A DNA stretch of 64,000 nucleotides, taken from Streptococcus ruminicola (GTDB taxonomy: Bacteria > Bacillota > Bacilli > Lactobacillales > Streptococcaceae). Below, piece after piece: positions 44,767 through 57,309 of this stretch; positions within the stretch are counted from its first letter, which is position 1; every line of letters starts with the position of its first letter. The position numbers were made by a program, and so were the translations under genes. Location: positions 62,001-126,000 of the forward strand of contig NZ_CP046919.1 of NCBI RefSeq assembly GCF_011387195.1, written 5' to 3'. Under the pieces are notes generated by a model. The model was not told the DNA's origin. It searched no databases and worked only from the letters and a program-made list of their open reading frames with translations.

Positions 44767-44968
44767 ACCAGGACAAACCGCCACCATGAAGTAACACGAT
44801 AACGTCTTGATTTTCTTGACCAACTTCAACAACTTTCATCACAATCTCCTACCCAAAATGCTAACAAAAAAGACCAAAAGTCCTAGGTAAAATAACAACA
44901 CAACTAATCAAGTGCCTGTTATCATATTACCATACTTTTGGTTTTATTTGATGAGGGTAATGTTTTTA
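44763..44968. repeat. Island-flanking direct repeat, right copy (206 bp)
   Basis: Matches 40146-40356. Contains the first 26 codons or so of the hydrolase (MKVVEVGQENQDVIVLLHGG) from an ATG at 44839 that now read into the rlmCD-like scrap, plus the upstream region. Confidence 0.9.
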
Positions 44969-44999
44969 TTAGTAAAGTGAATATACAAAACTTAAAAAG

Positions 45000-45459
45000 T
45001 TATTTTAAAGACATAAGATAGATTTGACAAGGATTTTGCTCGTCCCACAATGTTGGGAATACCTCAAATCCCTTAAAACCAAGTGAAAGATAGAAACGAT
45101 TTGTGCTATCATAACTATCGTATTTTCCCATTTGAACCGTTTTGACTTGAAGAAAAGTGTAACCTTTTTCGGTAGCAATCTCTTTAGCTTTCAAAACAAG
45201 AGTTTTTCCAACACCCTGTCGGTGATATTTTTTCAAAACTCCCATTACAAATAGCTCAACTGTATCTCTTCCAGTTTCTCAAATAAACAAAACTAACTGG
45301 GTGTTTTTTATCATAAGCAGCTATAAATGGGCACTTTGCACTTTCTTTGATGTAGTTCTCACGCGCTTCAGAAATCCCAAACCATTCAGGCAAGGCTTCT
45401 AAAATAAGACGTGTTATATCTTGTTTCTCAGTATAATCAATTATTTCTTTGAGTTTCAT
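45000..45459 (-). pseudogene. GNAT acetyltransferase, frameshifted
   Basis: From the ATG at 45459 (MKLKEIIDYTEKQDITRLILEALPEWFGI) the frame stops at 45256 after YLRNWKRYS. The downstream frame continues as ETGRDTVELFVMGVLKKYHRQGVGKTLVLKAKE, the acetyl-CoA motif, and ends YLMSLK at 45000. A one-base loss near 45277 accounts for it. Intact length would be about 150 residues. It is the source of the scrap at 41681-41720. Confidence 0.8.
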
Positions 45460-45481
45460 TGTATTTTTTAATTATTACAGT

Positions 45482-45886
45482 TTATAACAACTTTAATTGT
45501 TCATATATTTTTTGAACATCTTGTTTTGCACCACCAAATTTAGGCCATGCATCTATTCCGTCATCATTTTTTCTCGGAATAATATGAATATGAAAATGAG
45601 GAACCGATTGTCCCGCACTCTCATCACTAGCATTAAGTAGATTGACACCATCATAACCACAATTTTCTGTAAAATGCACAGAGAGTTTTTGAACTGTTTG
45701 CATAACAGCATTTAATAGAGTCGAATTACAATCTAAAATATTCTTACAATGTGTTTTTGGAATCACCAAGACATGACCATCAACATCCCTAGCAATATCC
45801 ATAAATGCAATTGTTAAATCATCTTCATAAATTTTCAAACTTGAAATTTCACCAGAAATAATTTTGCAGAAAATACAATTTGTCAT
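45482..45886 (-). CDS. hit: HIT-family nucleotide hydrolase
   Basis: 134-residue histidine-triad protein that hydrolyses nucleoside phosphoramidates or AMP-type substrates. The triad is at 97-101 (HFHIHIIPR). The N-terminal CIFCKIISGEI motif with Cys4 and Cys7 is typical of the Hit/HINT group. GAGGAGGATGTAGT precedes the ATG. Neighbours are the frameshifted GNAT and the rRNA methyltransferase. Confidence 0.92.
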   Translation of the reverse strand: MTNCIFCKIISGEISSLKIYEDDLTIAFMDIARDVDGHVLVIPKTHCKNILDCNSTLLNAVMQTVQKLSVHFTENCGYDGVNLLNASDESAGQSVPHFHIHIIPRKNDDGIDAWPKFGGAKQDVQKIYEQLKLL

Positions 45887-45920
45887 ACTACATCCTCCTC
45901 AACAAGTCGGGCTATATTCA

Positions 45921-46046
45921 TTAAGTTACGTAGAAATCTACTGATAAATCTTCATCAGATTCATACGGTTTCCATGCAACATAAAATCCATATCTCTCAC
46001 TCCAACTTGAACGCCAAATATCATAGTAGCAGTAGTTACTAACCAA
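45921..46046 (-). pseudogene. Coding remnant of unknown origin
   Basis: A short frame without start codon reads LVSNYCYYDIWRSSWSERYGFYVAWKPYESDEDLSVDFYVT and stops at 45921. Its aromatic, acidic composition looks coding rather than random, but I do not recognise the protein. Confidence 0.3.
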
Positions 46047-46151
46047 TCAAGCTTCGTAACCTCGCTTTCTTGGAGTAACTGTGCGTAGCATACTCCTAAG
46101 TTGCTAAAGCAACAAGGATTATCCTATATCGCATGGGCGGAACATCTACTT

Positions 46152-47531
<1,380 letters not shown>

Positions 47532-47587
47532 TCATGCCTGACTTATATAAGTCATCAGTAATATCTTATTCTCGGTTTCTTCACTAT

Positions 47588-47619
47588 AAAAAATAGAGAA
47601 GCTTAACTGCCTCTCTATT
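47588..47619 (-). terminator. Terminator of the LCP gene
   Basis: AATAGAGA.GC/GC.TCTCTATT stem followed by TTTTTAT on the minus strand. Confidence 0.75.
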
Positions 47620-47630
47620 ATATCATATTA

Positions 47631-49109
47631 TTAACGTAGCCCAATGTCCTTCAACTCTTTTTGGTATTTATTAAAATCAATGGCAATTCCAAGACCGCCA
47701 TACATATCATAGCCATCTGTCCAGTCGCCTTCTGCAGGAACTGTCTTTTGCTCAATTCCTTTTTGACCACTTGTCACCACACCTAAACCTTCTTTGACAA
47801 GAAATGGATAAGAGATGTTGGTTGAGGTAAGGGCATAGATTTTGCCGATTGCTGCTGAGCCTGTGAAAAGTTTTGAAGGGTCTTTGATTTGATTGACAAT
47901 TGCTGAAATCACTTGTTGCTGGCGCTGTGTACGACCATAATCGCCGTCATCATCCTTACGAAAACGCGCATAATTTAGCAAAGTCCGTCCATCCATCCTT
48001 TGTTGACCAACTTCAATGGTCTGATTTGGGACACTACCATCTGCTTGCATGCTAAGGTCATCTGGTACTTCAACCGATGACACTTCTTGACCATCAACCG
48101 TACCGAACTTGGCATCTATCTCAACACCCTTTGGAAAGAGCGTATTGATAGCTTCTGCGAAGGTTTCAAAGTCAACCATGACATAATACTTGACGTTAAT
48201 ATCAAAATTATCCTTCAAGGTTTTGCGCATGAGCTCAGCACCTTGACGGTCATCTTGTTCGCCAATATTAAAGGCCACATTTAGCTTTTGGTCATTAGCA
48301 TAGTCATTATAGCTGACACCATTGATATTCACCAAAGTATCACGCATGAAGCTAACTAGTTTAACTTTACCTTCTTTGTTGCCAATATTCATCACCATGA
48401 TGGTATCTGTTCTAGCATCAGATGAGCCTTGCGAAATCCGCTTATCACTGCCAAGAATCAAAATATTAGTCCCGTCATGACTATCTTGACCGTTAAAAGG
48501 TTCTACCACTGCAGCAGAATAATTCGTCTCGCCACTAGAAACTTCGTGAACCCCATGATAAAACATGTAAACCATGCCAATCATAATAATAACAACTAAG
48601 AAACCACAAAATTGCAAAAAATGCTTAAAACGTTTTTTATGGTTCTTCTTTTTGGGCTTCTTTGCTTTGGTCACCTTAGGTTCTTCGTGTGCAATTCCTT
48701 CGTAATAATCTAAATAAGAAGTTTGCTTTTTTGCCTTTTTCTTTCGCTTTGAAGGACGTGACTTTTTTGCCTTCGGGTATTTTGGCAGACCTTGTGAAGT
48801 GACTTGATTATCATAATCATCATAATCGTCGTACTCATCATAAGTCACATAGGCATCATAATCATCGTCATAGTCGTCATCGTAGTAATCATAATACTCG
48901 TAATAGTCACCATAATCGTCGTAACGCTCATAATTTGGCTCTTTATTGGCAGACGAAGGATATCCAGATGACATCTCTTGCATACTCATCTGCTTTTTAT
49001 GATAGAGATAACCAAATTCTTCCTTTTGTTGCGGATTTAGATATTCTAAATTTCCCAAAAGGTATTCATATCTTAATTCTTCGTGTCGACTTAATTTATC
49101 TTGTGCCAT
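47631..49109 (-). CDS. LytR-CpsA-Psr (LCP) family cell-wall glycopolymer ligase
   Basis: 492 residues. Enzymes of this family attach teichoic acid or capsule chains to peptidoglycan at the outer face of the membrane. Layout: cytoplasmic head with an extreme Tyr/Asp tract at about 60-100, a Lys-rich stretch (110-160), one membrane helix (163-185), then the extracellular LCP domain (213 to about 400) with ILGSDKRISQGSSDARTDTIMV and LVSFMRDTLVNI, whose Arg/Asp residues bind polyprenyl pyrophosphate. The acidic head is much longer than usual. It follows pheA after a terminator. Confidence 0.9.
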   Translation of the reverse strand: MAQDKLSRHEELRYEYLLGNLEYLNPQQKEEFGYLYHKKQMSMQEMSSGYPSSANKEPNYERYDDYGDYYEYYDYYDDDYDDDYDAYVTYDEYDDYDDYDNQVTSQGLPKYPKAKKSRPSKRKKKAKKQTSYLDYYEGIAHEEPKVTKAKKPKKKNHKKRFKHFLQFCGFLVVIIMIGMVYMFYHGVHEVSSGETNYSAAVVEPFNGQDSHDGTNILILGSDKRISQGSSDARTDTIMVMNIGNKEGKVKLVSFMRDTLVNINGVSYNDYANDQKLNVAFNIGEQDDRQGAELMRKTLKDNFDINVKYYVMVDFETFAEAINTLFPKGVEIDAKFGTVDGQEVSSVEVPDDLSMQADGSVPNQTIEVGQQRMDGRTLLNYARFRKDDDGDYGRTQRQQQVISAIVNQIKDPSKLFTGSAAIGKIYALTSTNISYPFLVKEGLGVVTSGQKGIEQKTVPAEGDWTDGYDMYGGLGIAIDFNKYQKELKDIGLR

Positions 49110-49225
49110 ATCTCATACCACTCTTTCAATCTAGCTATACTAAAGTCAGTACAAGTTTAACGAAACGACTATACTATTATTATACTAAAAAATGACAGCG
49201 CTTGCTACTTTGGGCACAATTCCAG

Positions 49226-49256
49226 CAAAAAACACCTGATTTTGCAGGTGTTTCTT
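49226..49256 (-). terminator. Terminator of the aroA-aroK-pheA transcript
   Basis: AAACACCTG/CAGGTGTTT stem around CAAAAT with TTTTGC on the minus strand. Confidence 0.8.
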
Positions 49257-49261
49257 TAGTA

Positions 49262-50082
49262 TTATAATTTGTAAACATCATAATTGCCTAGAGTTTTGTA
49301 ATCAATGCCCAAAAGCTGCAGTTCCTCAAGGGCACATACGACTAAAGCTTCGTTTGAATTGTCTACATCAACAATGAAAAAGTATTCTCCAAGAGCTGTC
49401 TTCAAGGGACGACTTTCGATTTTTGTCAAATTAATCCCACGCCAAGCAAAGACAGACAGAGCTTTATAAAGCGCACCAGGCAAATTATCCTGCAAAGTGA
49501 TGGCTAAAGACAGTTTTTGCTGAGACTTAGGCAAATCAAATACAGGCTTTTGGCGTCCAAGTAGCCAAAAGCGCGTGTAATTTTCATCCATTTCTTGAAT
49601 ATCTTTTGCGATAATCACAAGACCATACTCTTTTGCCGCTGCTGCTGGAGCAATGGCTGCGTATGGCTCATCAGGATTTTCTGCAATATAACGCGCGGCA
49701 TAAGCAGTACTTGCTGTCATTTCGATTTGAGCATTTGGATAATGTGCTTTAATGTATTTCTTGCCCTGAGCAATAGCCTGAGGGTGTGAAAAAATCTTTT
49801 CGATTTTTTTATCCTGTGACGTTGCTAAAAGCTGTTGCTTAATCGGCTGAATCATCTCGGCAACTGCTTCAATATTGGCTTGGTGATAAAGATAATCAAG
49901 CGTTTCATGGACAGAGCCCTCAATTGAATTTTCAACTGGAATAATGGCATAATCCACGACACCTTCTTCATAAGACTTAATCACTTCTGTGATATTGGCA
50001 AATGGCATGCGCTCGTCATCTGGAAAAGCCTTAACAGCAACATTGTGCGTAAAAGAACCACTCGGTCCTAGGTAGCCAACTT

Positions 50083-50086
<4 letters not shown>
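49262..50086 (-). CDS. pheA: Prephenate dehydratase
   Basis: Converts prephenate to phenylpyruvate for phenylalanine synthesis; 274 residues. The catalytic domain (about 1-180) ends with the Thr-Arg-Phe motif at 171-173 (YTRFWLLGR). The C-terminal ACT domain (ALSVFAWRGINLTKIESRPLK) binds Phe for feedback inhibition. No chorismate mutase domain, as normal in Firmicutes. The ATG overlaps the aroK stop by four bases (ATGA), so translation is coupled. Confidence 0.95.
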
Positions 50087-51963
<1,877 letters not shown>

Positions 51964-51968
51964 ATGGT

Positions 51969-53804
51969 TTATTTTTTACTGCTTTCGTCATCCATTGAAA
52001 GTACTGACAAGAAGGCTTCTTGTGGCACTTCAACTGAACCGATAGCTTTCATACGTTTTTTACCTGCTTTTTGTTTTTCAAGCAATTTACGTTTACGAGA
52101 AACGTCACCACCATAACATTTTGCAAGCACGTTTTTACGAAGGGCTTTAATATCTGAACGAGCCACGATTTTTTGACCGATAGCTGCTTGAATTGGCACT
52201 TCAAATTGTTGACGTGGAATGATTTTCTTCAATTTTTCAACGATTAATTTACCACGTTCATAGGCAAATTCATTGTGAACGATGAAGCTAAGCGCATCGA
52301 CTTTGTCGCCGTTAAGCAGAATATCCATTTTAACCAATTTAGATTTGCGGTATTCTGAAATTTCGTAATCAAAGCTTGCATAACCACGTGTTGATGATTT
52401 CAATTTATCAAAGAAATCAAAGACAATTTCAGCAAGTGGGATTTGGTAAATGACATTAACACGATTTTCATCGATGTAATCCATCGTCACAAAATCACCA
52501 CGTTTACGTTGAGCAAGTTCCATAACAGCTCCGACAAATTCTTGTGGGACCATGATTTGTGCTTTAACATATGGTTCTTCGATGCTTGCAACCTTAGTTG
52601 GGTCTGGGAATTCAGACGGGTTTGACACCTCAAGCATGTCGCCATCAGTCGTATTAACATGATAAACAACGGATGGTGCTGTCATAATCAAATCAATGTT
52701 AAATTCACGTTCCAAACGTTCTTGGATAACATCCATGTGAAGAAGTCCCAAGAAACCACAACGGAAACCAAAACCAAGCGCTTGTGACGTTTCTGGTTCA
52801 AATTGAAGACTAGCATCATTCAATTGAAGTTTTTCAAGAGCTTCACGAAGGTCGTTGTATTTGTTTGATTCGATTGGGTAAAGACCAGCAAACACCATTG
52901 GGTTCATTTGTTTATAACCGTGAAGTGGGGCTTCTGCTGGGTTATCCGCAAGAGTAACCGTATCACCGACACGAGTGTCCGCTACAGTCTTAATTGATGC
53001 TGCGATATAACCAACATCACCAGTTGCTAGGAAATCACGACCCACTGCTTTTGGTGTGAAGATACCCACTTCAGTGACATCAAATGTTTTACCATTAGAC
53101 ATCAACTGGATAGTATCGCCAGGTTTTACCATACCATTGACGATACGAACTTGAAGAATAACCCCACGATAAGCATCGTAAACTGAGTCAAAGATAAGTG
53201 CTTGGAGCGGTGCTTCAACATCACCTGCTGGCGCTGGCACGTACTCAACGATTTGCTCAAGGATTTCTTCAATCCCGATACCAGCTTTTGCTGAAGCAAG
53301 TACTGCTTCTGATGCATCAAGTCCGATAACATCTTCGATTTCTTGACGAACACGTTCAGGATCAGCAGCTGGCAAATCGATTTTATTGATAACTGGCAAG
53401 ATTTCCAAGTCATTATCAAGTGCTAAATACACGTTAGCAAGCGTTTGAGCTTCAATACCTTGTGCCGCATCAACAACTAAAATAGCACCTTCACAGGCTG
53501 CAAGTGAACGAGACACTTCATATGAAAAGTCAACGTGCCCTGGTGTGTCAATCAAGTGGAAAATGTAAGTTTCGCCATCTTTAGCTGTGTAGTTCAACTC
53601 AATCGCATTCAATTTGATTGTGATACCACGTTCACGTTCCAAATCCATGCTATCCAAGAGTTGAGCTTGCATTTCACGACTAGAGACAGTTTCAGTTTTT
53701 TCCAAAATACGGTCAGCCAAAGTTGACTTTCCGTGGTCAATATGCGCAATAATTGAGAAATTGCGAATCTTTTCTTGTCGTTTTTTTAATTCTTGAATAT
53801 CCAT
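51969..53804 (-). CDS. lepA: Elongation factor 4 (LepA)
   Basis: Ribosome-bound translational GTPase linked to back-translocation and ribosome assembly; 611 residues, normal length. G1 [11 protein letters not shown]3 DTPGHVDF, G4 NKIDLP. Domains follow the EF-G order without domain IV; the LepA-specific C-terminus ([26 protein letters not shown]) is present. Monocistronic: terminator after it and the CRISPR array on its upstream side. Confidence 0.97.
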   Translation of the reverse strand: MDIQELKKRQEKIRNFSIIAHIDHGKSTLADRILEKTETVSSREMQAQLLDSMDLERERGITIKLNAIELNYTAKDGETYIFHLIDTPGHVDFSYEVSRSLAACEGAILVVDAAQGIEAQTLANVYLALDNDLEILPVINKIDLPAADPERVRQEIEDVIGLDASEAVLASAKAGIGIEEILEQIVEYVPAPAGDVEAPLQALIFDSVYDAYRGVILQVRIVNGMVKPGDTIQLMSNGKTFDVTEVGIFTPKAVGRDFLATGDVGYIAASIKTVADTRVGDTVTLADNPAEAPLHGYKQMNPMVFAGLYPIESNKYNDLREALEKLQLNDASLQFEPETSQALGFGFRCGFLGLLHMDVIQERLEREFNIDLIMTAPSVVYHVNTTDGDMLEVSNPSEFPDPTKVASIEEPYVKAQIMVPQEFVGAVMELAQRKRGDFVTMDYIDENRVNVIYQIPLAEIVFDFFDKLKSSTRGYASFDYEISEYRKSKLVKMDILLNGDKVDALSFIVHNEFAYERGKLIVEKLKKIIPRQQFEVPIQAAIGQKIVARSDIKALRKNVLAKCYGGDVSRKRKLLEKQKAGKKRMKAIGSVEVPQEAFLSVLSMDDESSKK

Positions 53805-54008
53805 CTATCCTATAATCCTATACAATTATTCATTATTTCTATTATAACAAATAAACACCTTGGGTGCTATAAAAAGTTTTCTAGGCACGATAAATATCAC
53901 TAAAATCAGCTACTGCAAATCATTTTACAAATTACACAGAAAGCGCTATTATTTAAGCAAAGATAATAAAAACTCAACTCATCGCAAACCTATGACCCAC
54001 ATAGATTA

Positions 54009-54035
54009 CCCCACCCAGTGACGAACTAGGTGGGG
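54009..54035 (-). terminator. Hairpin at the distal end of the CRISPR array
   Basis: CCCCACC/GGTGGGG stem around a 13-base loop, directly after the last, degenerate repeat. No T-run, so it is only a possible terminator for the pre-crRNA. Confidence 0.45.
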
Positions 54036-54793
54036 TTTTGGTGTTGTAAATCTTGAGAGTACAAAAACTGCTCTTTATCCAACGTATACTTAACTGGGTT
54101 TTACGGTTACTTAAATCTTGAGAGTACAAAAACACGTTATATCGAAGAAATTTGCAGGTTTTTGTTTTACGGTTACTTAAATCTTGAGAGTACAAAAACT
54201 TGCTAGCTTGATAGTTGGCAAGATTTGTCGTTTTACGGTTACTTAAATCTTGAGAGTACAAAAACTAGCGGACGGTCTGGGTCATTCAACAGCTAGTTTT
54301 ACGGTTACTTAAATCTTGAGAGTACAAAAACTAGCGGACGGTCTGGGTCATTCAACAGCTAGTTTTACGGTTACTTAAATCTTGAGAGTACAAAAACTCG
54401 ATTAGGTAGACGTCTTCTTGTGTAGGGGTTTTACGGTTACTTAAATCTTGAGAGTACAAAAACAATCGATGAGGTCGTAATATATGGCGGATTGTTTTAC
54501 GGTTACTTAAATCTTGAGAGTACAAAAACTAATTCTCGTCATCAAGGTCGAGAATGGCAGTTTTACGGTTACTTAAATCTTGAGAGTACAAAAACCGCCA
54601 GAAGACTGTAAGTATGTCATGATTTGTTTTACGGTTACTTAAATCTTGAGAGTACAAAAACTTTGGTGACGCTCATTGCTTACCTCCTTAAGTTTTACGG
54701 TTACTTAAATCTTGAGAGTACAAAAACAATGTTTTATTTACATTATAACCAACAGTAGTTTTACGGTTACTTAAATCTTGAGAGTACAAAAAC
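54035..54793 (-). CRISPR. Type II-A CRISPR array, 12 repeats and 11 spacers
   Basis: Eleven perfect 36-bp repeats start at 54098, 54164, 54230, 54296, 54362, 54428, 54494, 54560, 54626, 54692 and 54758. A shortened, altered 34-bp repeat at 54035-54068 is the distal end. Read on the minus strand the repeat begins GTTTTTGTACTCTCAAG and ends TAACCGTAAAAC, the S. thermophilus CRISPR1 type. Spacers are 30 bp (the last 29). Spacers at 54266-54295 and 54332-54361 are identical. Transcription is on the minus strand from the csn2 side. Confidence 0.99.
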
Positions 54794-54859
54794 CTCAAAT
54801 CGTCATTTTTAGTTCTTGTACCCTACAAGAATTATAATTTGATTAAACAAAAAAGTCAA
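54794..54859 (-). promoter_or_regulatory. CRISPR leader with promoter
   Basis: Minus strand TTGACT (54854-54859), 17-base spacer, TATAAT (54831-54836); the -35 overlaps the csn2 end. The leader ends ATTTGAG right before the first repeat, the known type II-A integration anchor. A palindrome TTCTTGTA-CCC-TACAAGAA sits at 54813-54831. Confidence 0.8.
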
Positions 54860-55905
54860 TCTTTATCCTTTAAAAAGCTGATTTCAAGCGGGTCGACCAA
54901 AGGAATGGGATAACTTAACTTCTTATCATACTGATATAAGCTATTAAGTATTTTAATAGCAACCATATCTGAAATTCCTAAACTCACATACGTGATTTGA
55001 TCGCTAAATAGATAACTTGCATTTTTTTGTAGCAGAATTAAAAATTCTTTTTTCGTTGGTATATTATTCGATGGATATCTTCCAACAAATCTTTCATACA
55101 TAAAATCAAGATCATATAAGGATTCAATATAGTCCGAAACAATCGTAACAGACTCTATTGTTTCTTTTGTAACATACAAATAACTTTCATTCGAAGGAAA
55201 AATAGTACAGTAAAAATTTGGAAACTCACTTGTTATCTGAGTAATAGATTCACAAATTCTTATAAATGAAGAATAATCAAGATAGTCATCCATATTCTTG
55301 AAAACCAATAAAATGTTACCAGTATCATTTTTTAGTTTTTCTTTTATCATTTTAAGTAAAAACATTACTTTAGTTTCGTTATTAACAAATTCAAAAGCAA
55401 TATTTTTTTCTTGATAATTAAAATATGGTTGAAAATACTTGCTTAATAATTGCTCAGACGTAACCAAACAGCTTTCCGTATGATAAGTGACATTATCTAT
55501 TGATAAATTAAGATTCTGATTGACAGTTAGTGAAATTCTATCCAATCTATCATTGATTCCATCAACTTCCGTCATGACATCAATAGTATCTAATTTCGAT
55601 TTCATAAAATCAAAAGCGACAGTTCCTTTTTTATAAGACATCTGCTCAAGCAAATCTTGGATATCAGAAATCGAAATGACCTTAAAATCTTTTCGCTTTA
55701 AAACCTTCCCATCACTTAAAATTTCAGGCTCCTCTTGATTAAAAAGTGACAAATCTTCTTCTGAATACTTTTTACCATCAAAATACCACATCAAAAGATG
55801 CCACATATAATATTTTAGTTGCTGATTTTGTCCTATTATCTGTGTAAATTGACCAAAATTAATATCTAGGTTATCCTTGTACGGATGAGTGAAGTGCCAT
55901 TTCAT
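54856..55905 (-). CDS. csn2: CRISPR adaptation protein Csn2, long form
   Basis: 349 residues. Csn2 is a ring-forming, DNA-end-binding protein needed for spacer uptake in type II-A. The long St-type of about 350 residues differs from the 220-residue S. pyogenes type. N-terminal MKWHFTHPYKDNLDINFGQFTQIIGQN, then a helical middle and C-terminal YVSLGISDMVAIKILNSLYQ. The start overlaps the cas2 stop (ATGA). Last cas gene before the array. Confidence 0.9.
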   Translation of the reverse strand: MKWHFTHPYKDNLDINFGQFTQIIGQNQQLKYYMWHLLMWYFDGKKYSEEDLSLFNQEEPEILSDGKVLKRKDFKVISISDIQDLLEQMSYKKGTVAFDFMKSKLDTIDVMTEVDGINDRLDRISLTVNQNLNLSIDNVTYHTESCLVTSEQLLSKYFQPYFNYQEKNIAFEFVNNETKVMFLLKMIKEKLKNDTGNILLVFKNMDDYLDYSSFIRICESITQITSEFPNFYCTIFPSNESYLYVTKETIESVTIVSDYIESLYDLDFMYERFVGRYPSNNIPTKKEFLILLQKNASYLFSDQITYVSLGISDMVAIKILNSLYQYDKKLSYPIPLVDPLEISFLKDKD

Positions 55906-56225
55906 ATAACCACCAACTTATTATTACTAACTACTTCTTCTTGTTTCGTTTTTCCACCTACGATTAAAGTCATCTCAGAAAATTGTTTCTCTGTAACAGC
56001 TAACAACCTTACGTTACCTGCAGGTAAATTGCTCTGCTGTAGTCTTTTATAAAACTTATTAGCAAAACTACGATTTGGACAAGTACGATAATAAACCGAA
56101 AACTGTAACATCTCAAATCCATTGGCTATCAATTCTTTTCTAAAATTTCGATAGGTCCTTTTTTCTTGTGCAGTTTCCATTGGTAAATCAAAAAAGCATA
56201 ATAATCTCATTGCAGCATACCTCAT
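55902..56225 (-). CDS. cas2: CRISPR-associated endonuclease Cas2
   Basis: 107 residues, ferredoxin-like fold, part of the Cas1-Cas2 integrase. The N-terminal strand RLLCFFDLPMETAQEKRTYRNFRKEL with the usual Asp is visible. The ATG at 56225 lies one base after the cas1 stop, with GGAG upstream inside cas1. A second Met five codons in is possible. Overlaps csn2 by four bases. Confidence 0.94.
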   Translation of the reverse strand: MRYAAMRLLCFFDLPMETAQEKRTYRNFRKELIANGFEMLQFSVYYRTCPNRSFANKFYKRLQQSNLPAGNVRLLAVTEKQFSEMTLIVGGKTKQEEVVSNNKLVVI

Positions 56226-56226
56226 C

Positions 56227-57141
56227 TTAAGACTCCAATTCTAGGCTTGACACTACTGGGCAAAAGAATTTGCTCGTATCTTTTTTATCAATACATTTTA
56301 TAAAACCTTGAACATATTTATCCATAGCACCAGTTACCGAACAATTTTCTTTCCCGTACTTAATATTGGCATTTAAAAGATTCGTTAGATTTAAGCGGTA
56401 CTCATATTTTAAATATTCTTTATCACGTAAATTTTGGTAAACCCAAATATCTACTATCTGTCTAAATGGCTCCATTAAATCATCTACCAGATTAAATTGA
56501 TTGTATTCATTTCTATGGAAAATACCAATTAGGGGATTGAGACCATATCCTTCGACAATCCTTGCCATTTGTGCTCTCAAGATTGCATATCCATAATTCA
56601 AACCAGCATTAATCACATCAGCCTCTTGTTGTGTCACGCGCGTAAACTTTTTACCAAAAAGCTCATTAAAATAAACTTTAGCAGCATGCCCTTCTCGATT
56701 CGTCTTATCTCCAAGCTCGATATGGTCTTTATAATCAGCTAATAACTGTATCGCATCAATATCTCTCTCAAATAATGACAGAACATCTTGCTGATTATTA
56801 ATTTTAAAATAAGTTACAATTTGCCAAAGCTTATCTTTTTGCTCCTGACTCCATTCTAACTGCTTTTGTAGTCTCTTATAAGCTCTAGAATGTCCATTCG
56901 GTGCATGATAAATGCCTGTCGGTAAGTGTTCATTATCACAAACAATAAGAGCAATATTGAATTTGCTTAAAGCACTAAGCAAACGAAGAGTTACTACCGT
57001 ATCTCCACCTTCAGCAACAATAATTGAAATATCACTTAAAGGAATCGTATATTCCTCGCCTAGCTTCTTTATTACGATATTATCCAATTTTAAATGCATC
57101 TTTTCACTTTGATTAACGTGCACAACTCTCCAAGTCATCAT
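56227..57141 (-). CDS. cas1: CRISPR-associated endonuclease Cas1
   Basis: 304 residues, type II Cas1 integrase. MTWRVVHVNQSEKMHLKLDNIVIKKLGEEYTIPLSDISIIVAEG is the beta-domain start; the helical catalytic domain holds Glu and His metal ligands in the DVINAGLNYGYAILRAQMARIVEGYGLNPLIGIFH segment. Two ATG codons in a row follow AAGGAGAAA; either may be used (57141 or 57138). Lies after the tracrRNA terminator and before cas2. Confidence 0.95.
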   Translation of the reverse strand: MMTWRVVHVNQSEKMHLKLDNIVIKKLGEEYTIPLSDISIIVAEGGDTVVTLRLLSALSKFNIALIVCDNEHLPTGIYHAPNGHSRAYKRLQKQLEWSQEQKDKLWQIVTYFKINNQQDVLSLFERDIDAIQLLADYKDHIELGDKTNREGHAAKVYFNELFGKKFTRVTQQEADVINAGLNYGYAILRAQMARIVEGYGLNPLIGIFHRNEYNQFNLVDDLMEPFRQIVDIWVYQNLRDKEYLKYEYRLNLTNLLNANIKYGKENCSVTGAMDKYVQGFIKCIDKKDTSKFFCPVVSSLELES

Positions 57142-57159
57142 TTTCTCCTTTACACAACG

Positions 57160-57261
57160 AAAAGCACCCCATGTAAAAACATGGGGTGCTTGAATTCGGC
57201 ATGAAGCCTTATCTTTGTAGGCTCTGCAAGATTTAAGTAACCGTGCAAGGCGTCCCTTGCA
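57160..57261 (-). ncRNA. tracrRNA
   Basis: Encoded between cas9 and cas1 on the cas strand. The anti-repeat ACGGTTACTTAAATCTTG pairs with 18 bases of the repeat; UACAAAGAUAAGGCUUCAUG follows as in S. thermophilus CRISPR1, then a GCACCCCATGT/ACATGGGGTGC terminator stem with T-run (57160-57190). A small 5' hairpin GCAAGGGACGCCTTGC precedes the anti-repeat. 5' end estimated from the promoter. Confidence 0.9.
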
Positions 57262-57267
57262 AGATTT

Positions 57268-57296
57268 ATTATATAGCGATTACATAAAAATTGCAA
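57268..57296 (-). promoter_or_regulatory. tracrRNA promoter
   Basis: Minus strand: TTGCAA (57291-57296), 17-base spacer, TATAAT (57268-57273). Confidence 0.75.
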
Positions 57297-57309
57297 CCCC
57301 AAAATTCAA

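Noticed and set aside
53974..54261. Open frame through the distal part of the CRISPR array
   Set aside because: It repeats the translated repeat unit (YSQDLSNRKT) with spacer-derived residues; an artefact of the array.
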